From positions 4,712,001-4,776,000 of the forward strand of contig NW_026944386.1 of assembly GCF_033439725.1 (NCBI RefSeq): a stretch of 64,000 nucleotides of DNA, read 5' to 3'. The DNA is from Neurospora tetraspora (lineage: Eukaryota > Ascomycota > Sordariomycetes > Sordariales > Sordariaceae). The notes under the pieces were generated by a model. That model saw only the letters and a program-made list of their open reading frames with translations, ran no database searches and had not been told where the DNA came from. A program made the translations under genes and the position numbers. The stretch's first letter is position 1, and every line of letters starts with the position of its first letter. Of this stretch, positions 23,380 to 34,780 are shown piece by piece.

Positions 23380-24376
23380 TCACGCGGCAAGACGGATAAT
23401 GTAATCGTTACACTGCAGTCGTAGAGCCATGTCGAAATCCTCCGACACGTGACTCTCGGACCAGAACTTCTCGTAGCCATCTTCATCCTCGTACGAGACT
23501 TGCTGGATGGCAGACCAACGAAGAATGGCGTTGTAACCAACGAAGGGAGCAACATCGCTGTTGGAGACGGTATACCGAATAGCGCTGTAAATCAGATTGG
23601 TGAAGGTGATACCGTTCTCGAAATACGTGTGGACAACCTGCATAATACCCGATGAGAACTGCTGTCGGTGGGCTGGAAAAGGCGACAACGAAAAAGGGCT
23701 TGATTGTTGTTGTCTAACGGAAGAGGAGAAACGGAAACCAGGGCAGCCTAAATACCTGGAAGGGAGTGCCGGTGAATGGGCGGCCCAGTGCCATTCACTG
23801 GGCAACCTGGGCACGGACTTCCAACAACTGCATGATACTAACGTCGGGGGACTGCTCCATCTCCGAGACAGTATCAAGCAAACAGTCGGCCGGTACACGG
23901 GTATCCGAGTCAATCAAGAGAATGTAGTCGCCCATCCGAATATTGCCGTCAGTCCAGGCACGGCCATCTTCCGCGAGAACCTCTTGGAGGGCGCGCTTAT
24001 AGGCTTGAGCTTCGTCATTCTGGGACCATTCCGGGGATTTCTGGATTTGGCTAAGCTTTTCTTCCATCTTGCACGAAATCATGAGGGTAAAGTTCATGTT
24101 GGGTGCCTTCTTGAACTTGCTACGGCGCTGGAAGCCGTTTTCGCCGTGTCTAGGGCGGGCAACCCAACCGATGCTGTGGTCTGCATAGAACTCAATTCGT
24201 TCCTGGTGGTCTTCCTTGGAGATCAGTTGAAGACCATCGTCATTGATAAACATGTTTGCCGCACCACCCTGGAGCTCGTACGTGGAGATGGCGTGCTTGA
24301 TCGACTTGGCTGTGGGAGCAATGACACCGGCGAGGCCTTCTTTGTAGACAGGACACTGCACCGTAACGTGAGGTAG
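23380..24376 (-). pseudogene. Broken family-2 glycosyltransferase (chitin-synthase-like fold)
   Basis: The minus strand encodes the centre of a fungal GT2 enzyme: VTVQCPVYKEGLAGVIAPTA, ANMFINDDGLQLIS, then LIDSDTRVPADCLLD with the metal-binding Asp residues, VAPFVGYNAILRWSA and SESHVSEDFDMALRLQ with the acceptor-site Glu-Asp. The frame is lost between SIMQ (near 23828) and FSSGIMQ (near 23655): about 165 bases intervene. These may be an insertion with an internal hairpin, or a weak intron with a GTCCGT donor. The N-terminal membrane segments are absent before 24376 and the sequence stops after IIRLAA, before the C-terminal catalytic motif and membrane segments. It is a relic. Confidence 0.85.
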
Positions 24377-24479
24377 GGTGGTGGCCTTTGGGCTTCGCGT
24401 GCAGTATTAGCGTTCCTTGACATTGCTAGAGTGTAATAGACGACAGGCTTGGTCTGCCTAGTTCCTCAGGCGTGCACTT

Positions 24480-24740
24480 AAGTCAAGGCAGACAAGTACA
24501 AAGTCGGGCTTGTGAAATAGGGCACGTGCATACTTTAAGTGGAGTTGGAGGCTGCCGGCTTCTGATCCTAGAGCTGTGGTTGGCTTGTCGCTCTCAACGT
24601 CGTCTACAGAGGTGTTGGCGGCTGCGCCGGCAGTATGTTGCAAGCCAACCACCATGGTTATAATATGCCAGGATGGAAGGGAAGAGGTGGGCTAATGCAG
24701 GCAGATGAAGAAGGTAGGTTAAGGCAGGTACATAAAGGAG
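24480..24740 (+). repeat. Dispersed repeat, copy B
   Basis: Two blocks match copy A at 16700-16886. The first (24482-24595) has GTCAAGGCAGACAAGT, CACGTGCATACTTTAAG, AGGCTGCCGGCTTC and GAGCTGTGGTTGGCT. The second (24690-24740) has GGCTAATGCAGGCAGATGAA and GGTAGGTTAAGGCAG. Block order is reversed relative to copy A, which suggests a tandem-repeated or rearranged ancestor. Confidence 0.7.
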
Positions 24741-25089
24741 GTCCATCGTGATCAGTTTGTCGTAGTGGATCACCAAACCGTGATCCAACAAAACAAGAGC
24801 GAGAAATTCCCTTACCACACTCTCATCTACATACACATAACTAGGCCGAAGAGTACTAGGAACCAATCAGGAATGGTCTTCTGACCGAGTGCAATCTTGG
24901 TGTTACCCGTGTAAAAGATCTAGCCGCCGTGTCAGGACGGTCAACTTTTCTCGTAATCCGCCCAATTATATTCATCTTTTTAGCGCCGCCTCCCCACTCA
25001 CCGTAATGCCTCCGTCCGAACGATATGGATATGGGAGGTGGTTGTTCAGTTTTTTGACCCTACCACGTGATTAAAAGACCCGGTTCATA

Positions 25090-25175
25090 TCCTTCCGACT
25101 CCCATACATAAGCTGACATATCGCCTGACTAGTAGTTGGGTCGGTGACGACCAGCGAATCCCAGGTGTTGTATGT
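25090..25175 (+). pseudogene. 5S rRNA gene remnant, 3' portion
   Basis: The 3' half of a fungal 5S rRNA is clear: CATAAGCTGACATATCGCC, GTAGTTGGGTCGGTGACGAC, CCAGCGAATCCCAGG and the 3' end TGTTGTATGT, followed by a T5 run (25177-25181) that fits a Pol III terminator. The conserved 5' end is missing and the sequence upstream of about 25090 matches poorly. CTGACAT here has no partner upstream, whereas the left remnant has a matched helix II (ATGGTAG/CTACCAT); the two pieces may thus come from different 5S isotypes. Confidence 0.8.
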
Positions 25176-25921
25176 CTTTTTGGTTTTTGTTTTTGCTGTT
25201 TTTTTGTTCTTTTGTTGGGTTTCCTTGTTTCCTTTGATTCGGTGCTTCTTGCTGGGTAGTTCTTTTTGCTATTTCGTGACCGTCATGGTGCCTGCCATGT
25301 TGGAGGGTTGTTCATGGATTCACTGCTTACCATAACGGGTGGACGAATGTATAGCTGGCGCCTGACGTAGGTACCTTTTTCTTTTGGTCATGTGGTGATG
25401 ATTGTATTTGCCCTGTTGCTCTCATCGGCATTCTCGTTTTCCGTTGGTTTGTCTTGTCAGCGATGCAGTGGTTGCTGTTTCTCCATGCAGTTGACAGATG
25501 AAGCCATCACCACTCCTTGGCGTTTTTTTGGCATGGTGGATGTGGCCATGTGGAGCTGTGCTCTAAATGCTCGCAAGGTCACCCCGTCGATCCGTGAACT
25601 TTGTTTTGAGTACCACAGTCTTTCCTTCCACGTCACTTCATCACTTTCGCTGGTTCACCAACTGAGGTTTTTTTATGACTTGTACTTCCTCTGAACGAAA
25701 GGTAGCTGTGTCGTGACCTCACCTTTAGGGACACTATCGGCTGTATTCAGGGATAGATACTTTCCTCTTGCCCATTGAATTGAACCTCGTGTGTCTTGTT
25801 TATGTAAGTGATAGAGGACAGAATGACAGACATGACGAAGGACCGTCTTCGAGGTTGTTCTAAAGGATCTTCTTTTGACAAGTTCTGCTTTGGTTTGATC
25901 CATTGGTGTGCTATGGCCGTT

Positions 25922-26206
25922 CTATTCCTTGGGTTTAAATCCGTCAATAGCATCCTTGGTCTCTTCATCGAGACCTACCACCTTGCCCTTGATTCTCGAA
26001 ACCAGGTCATACCATTCGGATGCGCTAATTTCCAACTTGGGATAGTCCAACAACTCTTTAAGAAGATGCCTGAATTCCCGACTTTTGATAACCAACTCCA
26101 GGATGTCCACTCCTATTTCTGGATTTACCGTGGATAAGACCCTCATGAACTCTTCGGAGTTTGTTTCTGATCGGGTCTTGCCCTCAGGAGCCTTCTTAAA
26201 CAGCAT
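25922..26206 (-). other. Alternative-frame 94-codon extension after the ankyrin NLR
   Basis: In the frame next to the NLR's last codons an open stretch encodes a charged, helix-prone sequence (KTRSETNSEEFMRVLSTVN, KELLDYPKLEISASEWYDL) ending in KPKE. It has better protein-like composition than the NLR's own last 22 residues. Either the NLR lost its true C-terminus by a one-base change near 26205 or this is chance. Confidence 0.35.
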
Positions 26207-29200
26207 GCTCCTGAGATGAAAATGACGCCAGGGGCTTCAGAACCGTAATGTTTGATGAAATATTCGACAATCTCGTCATGGCCATTGAGAAAGGCGATGT
26301 TGATTAATTGTCGATATTCTGGCGGGGCGGGCCGACCATGGTGGTCCCCATATTGATGTTTAATAAGGGCCTCCAATATCGTCATATGACCGTAACGACA
26401 GGCAAGGAAGCTTGGGGTTTCTCCCCTGTCGTTTTTAACGTGAGGTCCTCTGCCATCCTTCGGATACTTACCAAGAAGCAAGTCGACTGTCGAAATATGT
26501 CCACGGGCAACTGCAAGGTGGACAGCTGTATCACGATGAGCGTTATTTGCGTTATCTGCGTCAACGCGTGCTCCATATTCGATCAGAGCAGAACAGATGT
26601 CAAAAGATGTCTGTTCCTCTACGACTTTCGCAGCTGTGAGGAGCGGTGTAGTCCCTATGAGTGACATGGAGTGCGCATCCGCCCCCCATTCCAAGAGAGC
26701 TCTGCACGTCCGAGCATGTCCATTTTCGGCGGCAATAAGGAGAGGTGCTTCGCCCGTTGATTTGTCTTTTCTGTTGACCATTTGCCGCGCTTCCTTTGCT
26801 GTTCGGGCCCCGAGTAGGTCGTCTATAGTACTCGTATCTCCTCTTCTTGATGCCGACATGAGATCCCTGAATTCGGGATTCTTGTCCACGTCGTCGAGAC
26901 TCTCGTCCACAGCGTCGGGACTCTCGTTCACGTCGTCGAGTAAGCCAAATGTAGCAAGTTTCGGGAAGCGATTCCGATTACTACTCTGTTTGTGGTCCTT
27001 GGAAATATGTTTTCGAAGTTCGGCAGAGGAGCTATACCCAACGGTGGACATCGGACAGCTTTCAACCGTACAACGAAACAGACGCTCGTAGTGACTGATG
27101 TGCTTTTCTCGTACTTCCGGTGTTTGCAGGTTGCCCTTGAAGAACTTGCACCACGGTTTCGAACATTTGTGCACGTTCAGCGGCCCTTGAAGCTGACTAA
27201 GAATCTTCGTCTCCCTAGAGGTGAGTGTCTGTTCGTCCAACTTTCCGATAGCCTGTCGGATGGCCTCAGTTCTTTCTTCGATGTTGAAGTAACTGTTTCG
27301 CTCGCCACCGTGCTCCGGAATGCGGCCGGCCACCTGATCCACGCTTGGAAACCCACCGGCATCATCGAGAGTCGACATCTTTGCATGGTCTCCGTATGAT
27401 TGGAGAAAGCGATAAGCCCATTGTATGGCCTCTTGACGACCAGCGCTCTGTAGCGTGCCAGAAGCCTTGATGCTTTCCCGGAGATGGTCGAGCCAGTACT
27501 GCGCTGCGTAGTCCTGTAAGGCGTATGAGCCCCTTCTAGCGTATGACATGACATCATCCTCCGCAATCCCCGACGCGAAGGGTGGAGATAAAAGATACTG
27601 GGAGCAAAAAATCGAGAGTTCCAAGTGCACTCGCGTGGTGTTCACGATTTGTCTCCGTATTAAGAATCTGCAAAATGAGCTGTTAGGGTTGAAATGAGAA
27701 GTAAGAAACATATCGTAGGTAGTAGACCAAGTACTTACTCGCGGGCTGTTTCATGTACCAGGTGGACCTCGTCCTCGGGGCCGGTGTAGTCTTTGTTGAC
27801 AGTGTGCGAGTCCAGGAAAGAGCCACAGAGCTGCTTGTAGCTCTTGACAGGACGGCGATCGTAGTCTACTTCTCCAGTTAACTTGTCGATAGAGAAGAGA
27901 GACTGGATTTCCCTCCAAAAGAGGGTCCGCTTGCAACAGACCACATAGCTCAAAATTCTGATCGCTGCTTTCCACTTGCTTTTGGCCCTTGAGGAGTCCT
28001 TCTGCAAGCGATGTTCCAATTTTTCGTATCTGACAGATAACGCATGTTAGGTAAATCTTTTGCGAACTGCCCTTGGTCATCAGGAAAGTGATGTTAATGT
28101 GAAAGGAGTGATTGACTAACGCTTCCTCTAAGCTCGCCGGAAAGACCCCAGGTTGCAACTCTTGCTTTAGTTCGGCGATAGACGATAGGCCAAGAAGATG
28201 CTCGAGAACTAGCTTTGCATAGAGAAACATGCCTGTGGTATGTATCAGTGTCTATCCCAAAACTCTGGATATTGCTTTGCTCAGTCAAGGGGCTTTGACG
28301 TACCATCAGCTTTTCCAGAAACTAGATCTACTATCTTTTGCTCCAACGATGGTTCCAGCTCATTCTCAAATTCGGTCTGTATGTCCCTTGCAAGGCTTTG
28401 GCAATAGTCTTTGATATTTCCAACATGGCCAGGTGTTGTGTCGAGGAGAATTGAATGCGCTGACTTGGATGATCTGAGAAGATGGTCTAGCACGCCATCT
28501 CGCTGGCCCGAAAAAAGAAGTCGTAGTCCAGGGGAACGCTTGCAGAGCGCCAGCAGCCATTTGATCGCCTTCTCTTCCTCGTCATTTGCACATTCATCCA
28601 GCCCGTCTAGGACGAGGTAAGTTGTAGCATAGGTTCCTACTGCGGTGCTTACGAGCTCCTGTAATACTTGCGAGCGAAGTCCATCATGCTTCGATGTCTC
28701 CATTTCAATGTGGGCGGCTAGAACGGGATCTCGATCGTAGAGCTGTCCAAGAAGCGCTCGGAGCAGACTGTTGAGATTGTCTTTGTCTGCGTTTTGGTGG
28801 CGAAAGTAAAAGAAAGCGAGAGCAACATCTGGTCTCATGTCCTTCGAAAGCCATTCTATTACCGTGGCCATGAGCGTTGATTTCCCTGAGTCAAATGTCA
28901 GCTGAATGCATGATTCTCCTTTATCTGTTCGCGTTTTGGGGCGGGAGACCCGAGACTTGGGGTGCGTGTAAATTCGCGGGGAAGATTATACCTCCACCTG
29001 GCCTTCCGTGTATGTAGAGGACTCGTTTTCCAGAAGCATCACCGAGATGCCAGGCCTGAAATATGGGATTATCGAAAATCCACGTTCCTGAAGAAGTTCC
29101 CAGCGTGTCGTTCGAGTCGTCTCTGCAATCAATGAAGAATCGGTAGTCAGACTGGTAGTCTGGGATGGACAACCTCCCCATGATTGCTTTCTTCCGCTCT

Positions 29201-30099
29201 TTGTGCGTCTCTTCTTCTTGCTTATCTGCTACCTGCTTTTGGCTGGTGTATACTTCGCGGATCGCGGCTCGCAACTTGATTATCTGGTCAAGAGAAGCGG
29301 ATAGCTTTTCGCTGTTCAAGATCTCCTTACGTCTCGTAAGGGCCTGCAGGATGACAGCAAATTTCGATTCAAATCTTTTCCAGGCAGCATCGGCCAGCAC
29401 CTTCCATTCTAGAATCGCGAAGGGTTAGTGGTTTGAGGCCCAAAGCGGGGAAGAATAACAGAATGGCATACTCGGTTTCGGTCAAACACAGCAAGGGCCT
29501 CCTTATGGAAATTAAGCACGTCCAAGTAATAATCTTCGAGAACAGATGCGAGGCGTGTGTTGCGCTCGAATGTTGCCTCATAATGCAGCAAGCCGGCGAG
29601 ATTCTCTTCGATATCACTGTACATATCCAGCAATCTTTCAAGTGATTGAAGGTGGGTGCTGGCGGCCTATGGGTAGGAACAGGACTATGAGTTGAAACTC
29701 TCCATAAATGAGGTAGTGAGGGACATTGGGGTAGAAGTAAGTAGTGTACTCACCATAAGCACGAACTTGATGGGTCCCTGTAACAGGTAAGTCTATGAGG
29801 ATGGAATACACCAATACACGAACAGGTATGATGATGCTCACCCAGACATAGCACAGAAACACAGTCGTGTTAGTAAAGACCTCAATGACTTTGCCGAGCT
29901 CCTTCATGGCCTCAAGGAAGGATTCAAGAAGCTTGAAAGCGCGCAATTCCCGATTTTTGCCTTGTTTGTCTTGAATCTGCTTCATCAACAAGTGGACATT
30001 TTGCAGTGAACAGTTGGAAAATTCCTGGGCGCGTTTTGGTCCAACCTCGCTTTGGAATCTGGCCAAGGCGCGCTTGAAGCTCTCTGATTGTGGCGGCAT
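26143..30099 (-). CDS. Goodbye-like/NACHT/zinc-finger/ankyrin NLR-like protein
   Basis: Eight exons in phase give 1131 residues: 30099-29842, 29777-29754, 29666-29472, 29400-28992, 28885-28304, 28232-28121, 28029-27739, 27667-26143. The N-terminus resembles the fungal STAND 'Goodbye' domain (FKRALARFQSEVG, CYVWGPIKFVLM). NACHT follows with Walker A GRPGGGKSTL near 290-299, split by an intron, and Walker B YLVLDGLDEC near 384. Then come KADGMFLYAKLVLEHLLGL, two C2H2-like fingers near 790-850, and about five ankyrin repeats (905-1100). Such NLRs are receptors of programmed cell death and non-self recognition. Exon 4 needs the acceptor GGAAG at 29401; the nearer TAG at 29409 breaks the frame. 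A second open frame overlaps the end (26206-25922). Confidence 0.85.
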
Positions 30100-31145
30100 T
30101 TCTAAGGTACCGTTGCATGCCGATTGCTGGAGCGAGAGTAGGTGCACCGTCGAAAAGTTGATCAATCTGGGCGGAGAAGCGGATTGAGATAATCAGGGGA
30201 CTTGAGGAATTTCTGGAAAGTTGTAGCATTTCATAAAGTTCCCTCACAAAGGAACAGGAACTGGAGTGTGTCCCGCATTTGCCAGCAGAGGTTGACGTGG
30301 ACGTGCCGCGGGGCAGTAAGCCTAACTAACAGTCGGAGGGAAGGACCGTACCTACCCGACCCGACCCGTTTCACAAGAAGCCACCGAGCCACCGATCCCC
30401 AGGAAGTGCAGCAACGCAATCAAACAACGACTGCATCCAAATCGTTATCCATTGGTTTTTTTTGCACATCTAACATCGTTCTTCTGTTATCGCAACACTC
30501 GACGCCCACCATTTTGGTACAAATCGACGACGAACTCTAGCGCAACGCTTCTTCTTGGCAACTTCTTCCATGCCTGCTCAAAAGACTCAAGAAGACGTTT
30601 CCATAGCACCCATTCTGACATTGAACGCAGAGATGTGAATAACGGACGTGGTACACTTAGTGAGTGTTTTGTCTTGCCAAGGTCTAGAGTTGGGGCGCAG
30701 CTATCGCGAGTCTCGAGTCTCGACAACGTTGTACAGCACTGCCCCAGAGGCCGCCATCGCCATCCCCAAGCAAGGCGACCAAATCGTCCAGCTAGAGTCG
30801 CACCAAATCCTCGACCATAATCTCAAAGAAGGAGAATGAAGTGTGGTTCCTCTCTCCATGCGCCATAGGCTTAATCGTGCCCCCTTTCTCATTAGGCGGT
30901 ATGGAGTGTTCAGCCTCTTATACAGCGTTTCCTGCCAAAGAAAGCCGCGATGCACCCAGCCCCAACCTCAGTGTTTCTTCTACTGATTTTCCCCAACTTC
31001 TCTTGTCTTCCTCTGACCAAGCTGTCTGGTCTGCCCTCCGGGTGGTGTTATCGGTCTCTTTTGTTATCGCTGTGGTTTCTGTTTTTGTGCTCATCAAGCA
31101 GTGAGACGAACTCTCTTTTTCAAACCCCCTTGAGCGTCATGTTGT
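30100..31145. other. Intergenic region between the NLR and SNF2-type genes
   Basis: A divergent promoter region of about 1 kb. No RNA gene, repeat or domain-bearing frame was recognised. Confidence 0.5.
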
Positions 31146-33005
31146 ATGCCAATCATGACATCTGTGACCTCCGGTACAAAACGCCATTATTCAAGTGCTA
31201 TTGAGGAAGCCGACGTCAGCCACTCCGTCGGTAAAACCGACATTGGTGACAGCATCTGCTATGGCGCGGTAAGTTTCTCTGGGTCCCATTCTGTCGAAGC
31301 TTTTCTCATGGCTTCGACTCGATATGCGCTTACCCACCAACGCCCTGGAACTGATTTGACATCACGCTTTTAGTTGGATGATGTGAGGGCCCAATGTATC
31401 AATGGGCTGGGCCCGCTCGAAGACCAGATCATTGACAGCCAGAACGACGCATTGTTTGTTTACTTTCCTGTGAAGAGACGGCAAGGCCCCTTCTGTCTGT
31501 TTTCGGAGAACGGGACGGCATTTGCTATTGTCGATCAAGTCACTCAGGACACGTTGGCCGCGCTACGTCAAATAGCTTATATTCGATTTGAGGCTGTGTT
31601 TAGTACAGCAGCCCTCTCAAAACGAAAAAGGGGTTTTGCTAGGAAATCTCCCGTGCTGGAGGACATCTCGGTCAATATCTTTGGGCCCCAAGACAGTGTT
31701 GTCGAGAAGGAAGTCGCCAAGCGGTTGTTTAAAGTCTCTTTATTTCTTCAACATCCAAGAGCGTTGAGATCGGGGATCAAATACCGCAACCCACAGTTCT
31801 TTGTAGCACCCGGGGATAACATCGATCTCAACCATCTGATCGGGGTGAGCGACAACTCTTTGGTCAGAGCGAGAATTCGTGGAGAGGTTGACAGCATCCT
31901 TGAGTCTTTGAACGTGGTTTCTGCTGACGAGGTAGCTCCACTTGTACATCCTAACAGTCTGCAGGCCAGATTGACTGGGTAGGGACTCTTTCATTATTAT
32001 CACGCTCAATCTTTGTGATACAAAGAACACCTAGAGGGCCCTTTTTGTTAACTTTTACAGTCATCAAGAACAAGCTGTTCGGTTCATGCTTGGTCGCGAA
32101 AAAGAAAGTCTTTCCGATTCATCACGGTACGGTACAGCCCTTCCCCGATTAGCCGTCACAATAACCCAAAATGCTTGCTAGGGGATGGCATCATAGATAC
32201 CATTGATCTCCATGGCTCGTTGCAGACAGATTTGTTCTCAACGAAGCTCAAAGCTGTGACAAAGCAAGTACTTGAAGCTGGAGCGGGCACCAAGCAGTAA
32301 GTGTCATGATGCCTATTGGAACCCGACTGCCCCTGGACATTGCCAACTGACAAGAAACTAGCCTCATCTTTTCTCGATGGATACCCACTCTATACGGCCT
32401 CGTCCACATATTTAGAGACGCAGGGGTCTCTACACTTCTTGTACATGGAAAAACAAGCACCTCGGAACGAACAAGACTCATAAAGACCTTCCAAGAAGAC
32501 CCTCAAGCGTCCGTTCTTATCATGTCTGTGGGTACAGGGGCAGTCGGGTAAGCCACAACTCATCTCTTTCATGTCTTGTCCATCTTGGATACACTACTAA
32601 TATCTGCGAAGGCTCAATCTCACAGCGGCGAGTCACGTACACGTGGTTGAGCCGCACTGGAATCCTTCAGTCGAGGCACAGGCCATCGCTCGGGCAGTTC
32701 GCATGGGCCAAACAAAAAATGTCATCGTGACGAGGTACATCATGAAAGGAACAGTGGAACAAGTAAGCCACACATGCAATGTCTCACCAGTTTCACTGAC
32801 GGCGGCATTACTAACGAGAGCCGAAGAACATTGTTGCATTACAGACCAAGAAGCAAACGCTCGCGAAGCTGACATTCGACACCGGTGATGGAGTAAACGA
32901 GAACCTGGAGGTAAGATGACCGCTAATCCAGACTCAATTCTAAGGAATAGCACTAACAACCAACCACAGGACTTCAAAACCGTGCTAGGTGTTAAACTCG
33001 ATTAG
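31146..33005 (+). CDS. SNF2/HLTF-like helicase-related protein lacking ATPase lobe 1
   Basis: Eight exons keep phase to 456 residues: 31146-31268, 31374-31978, 32061-32131, 32182-32296, 32362-32547, 32612-32762, 32827-32910, 32970-33005. Residues 1-240 resemble the region upstream of the helicase in fungal SNF2/HLTF-like proteins ([27 protein letters not shown]). The Q-motif-like [16 protein letters not shown] follows near 243, but then sequence jumps directly to the linker before the second lobe. Walker A, DEAH and the RING finger are all missing. The second lobe is present: [46 protein letters not shown] with the Arg residues of motif VI. Without lobe 1 it cannot be an ordinary ATP-driven translocase. 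It is either a deletion allele or a reduced regulatory protein. Confidence 0.75.
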
Positions 33006-34780
33006 TGCCGCTCGCATCAGGCACGCACGAATTCGACTCCGAGACCGAATAATTAGGTGTGCGAGTTAGACTTACATACCTGTAATGTTGATGTCAACTT
33101 TCATGATTCCGAACCAGCAACCAGAAACCGGGGGAATGGACAAAATGGACAACTTATAGATCTTGTGTAATAAAAAGGGCATAGCACAGTAAAAGGAACA
33201 ACTTTCATACTCTTCGGTTTTTGCATCTGTTTTCGCACAGGCAGACCGAGTGAATTTGGCGTTCGAATTGCTTTCTCGCGGTCACAGTCGAAAGGGCCGC
33301 CAGAAATGTCCCGGGAGTCAGGAAGTACACATCGCAGGACACTCGCTCATGATTGCGTGCATTCACAAGCTGCACTCATATTCACCTAAATATCCATATC
33401 CCACGTCCGATTGAGAAACTTGAATAGCTTTTCATGGTTTTACAATCTGAACGTGGATTCTAGTCGTGCGTTGAACAAAAGCCATGTACTTGTCTATCGT
33501 CTTCCTTGCGGTACTCTCTCCACCTGCATCCCTCACCAGCGCCAGCGGCCAGCGCATGCACGCCTGAAACTCCGCCGGTGTGCAACCTCTTCAAGACACT
33601 CCTCCCTACCTGACTTCCTACCCTCATCAAATCCCACGTTTCCTTCGAGAAGAGAATAAGTGCATTGCAAAACATTGATGCAAGCTCTTCTCCATTGCAG
33701 GTAGGCCCTCCCAAAGCCAAAGGGTATCGCGGAGCCGAGAAAAGGTACTCGCCGGATACCTTGTAGCATCTGTGCCCCGGAAGCCCCTGGGGAAGTTTCC
33801 CCACCTCACTGTAAATGTGCGCTTGGGCTGCACCCCCCCTCCTGGCCTCCTCCTTCCCCGCGATATCACCGACTGCAACACTCCCTCCCATCACCTCTAC
33901 GGTGATATCACCCCATCCGCTCATTACCCGTCAACCTCGCTGTGTTCGTCCGGCGATAGTACAGTTCATTGAACCGTTATTTTGTCGCCAAACTTGATGG
34001 AACTCGGAGATTGGCGTTTCCCACACCAGCATTAGCAACCTCTTGCCGAGTTCGACATCTCAATTCCTGACTTCCCACTTTACGATTCTCCCCAACACAT
34101 ACTCTCCTACGCAGAATTGGAATCTGATTCCGACTTCCGCGATCTGCTGTTCACCCAATCCCAAAAAGAAAGCCGTTACGTTAGTGAAAACCATGCTTTA
34201 CTGGCTTCCGCGGGTCTTGGCACTTGACGATGTCACCGAAATCAGGAACACGCTTCCGAGAAGAGGGGGGCGGGGACTTCGATTTGCAGATATCGGGAAG
34301 CGGTTATGACGATGCAAGTGGGATACATGATTTGACGGTCTCTTTTGGTCAAAACAATCGTTCGTTCGGTCTGCGAAGTGCTCGTTTACCTACTCGGCAA
34401 GTGGACGATGGACGGACGTCATTCGGCACGGTTAAGACTGGATCCGGGAGGGGGGAAAGGTGGGACACGAAGCGAAGGGAACAGAATTCCCGGTGGGAAT
34501 CACACGTGAAGGGCTTGGAATCCTGAAAGGGAAGGTATATGGATGGTGATATAGGGTTGAAGTATGCCCGACCGCTATGACGATCTTTGGAATGTTGTCT
34601 CCCTTTCTGTCTATCTTCCCCCATCGCCCACGACACCAGAGCAATGGAGTCCAGGAGGATTGGAAGACGTCAACCTGCTGAGTGTGTTGGACAAAAGTTC
34701 CCTCGCGGTCTGTTCACCTCCAAAGCTTCCGCACGCCACGTCTTCCTAGACCTCGCCGACGACAATCCGGTATCCTCAAA
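33006..34780. other. Intergenic region, no feature recognised
   Basis: About 1.8 kb upstream of the secreted EEP-fold gene. Several open frames of 60-154 codons exist on both strands but lack domains, signal peptides and consistent splice signals. I call none. Confidence 0.5.

Larger units (their letters stand above)
24377..25921. other. Repeat and 5S-containing intergenic stretch
   Basis: No protein gene is supported. It contains copy B of the dispersed repeat (24480-24740) and the 3' portion of a 5S rRNA gene (25090-25175). The remaining DNA is T-rich with no recognisable frame. Confidence 0.5.

Noticed and set aside
33460-33924. 154-codon minus-strand frame between the SNF2-type and EEP genes
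   Set aside because: Several competing frames overlap and none shows domains or conserved composition.
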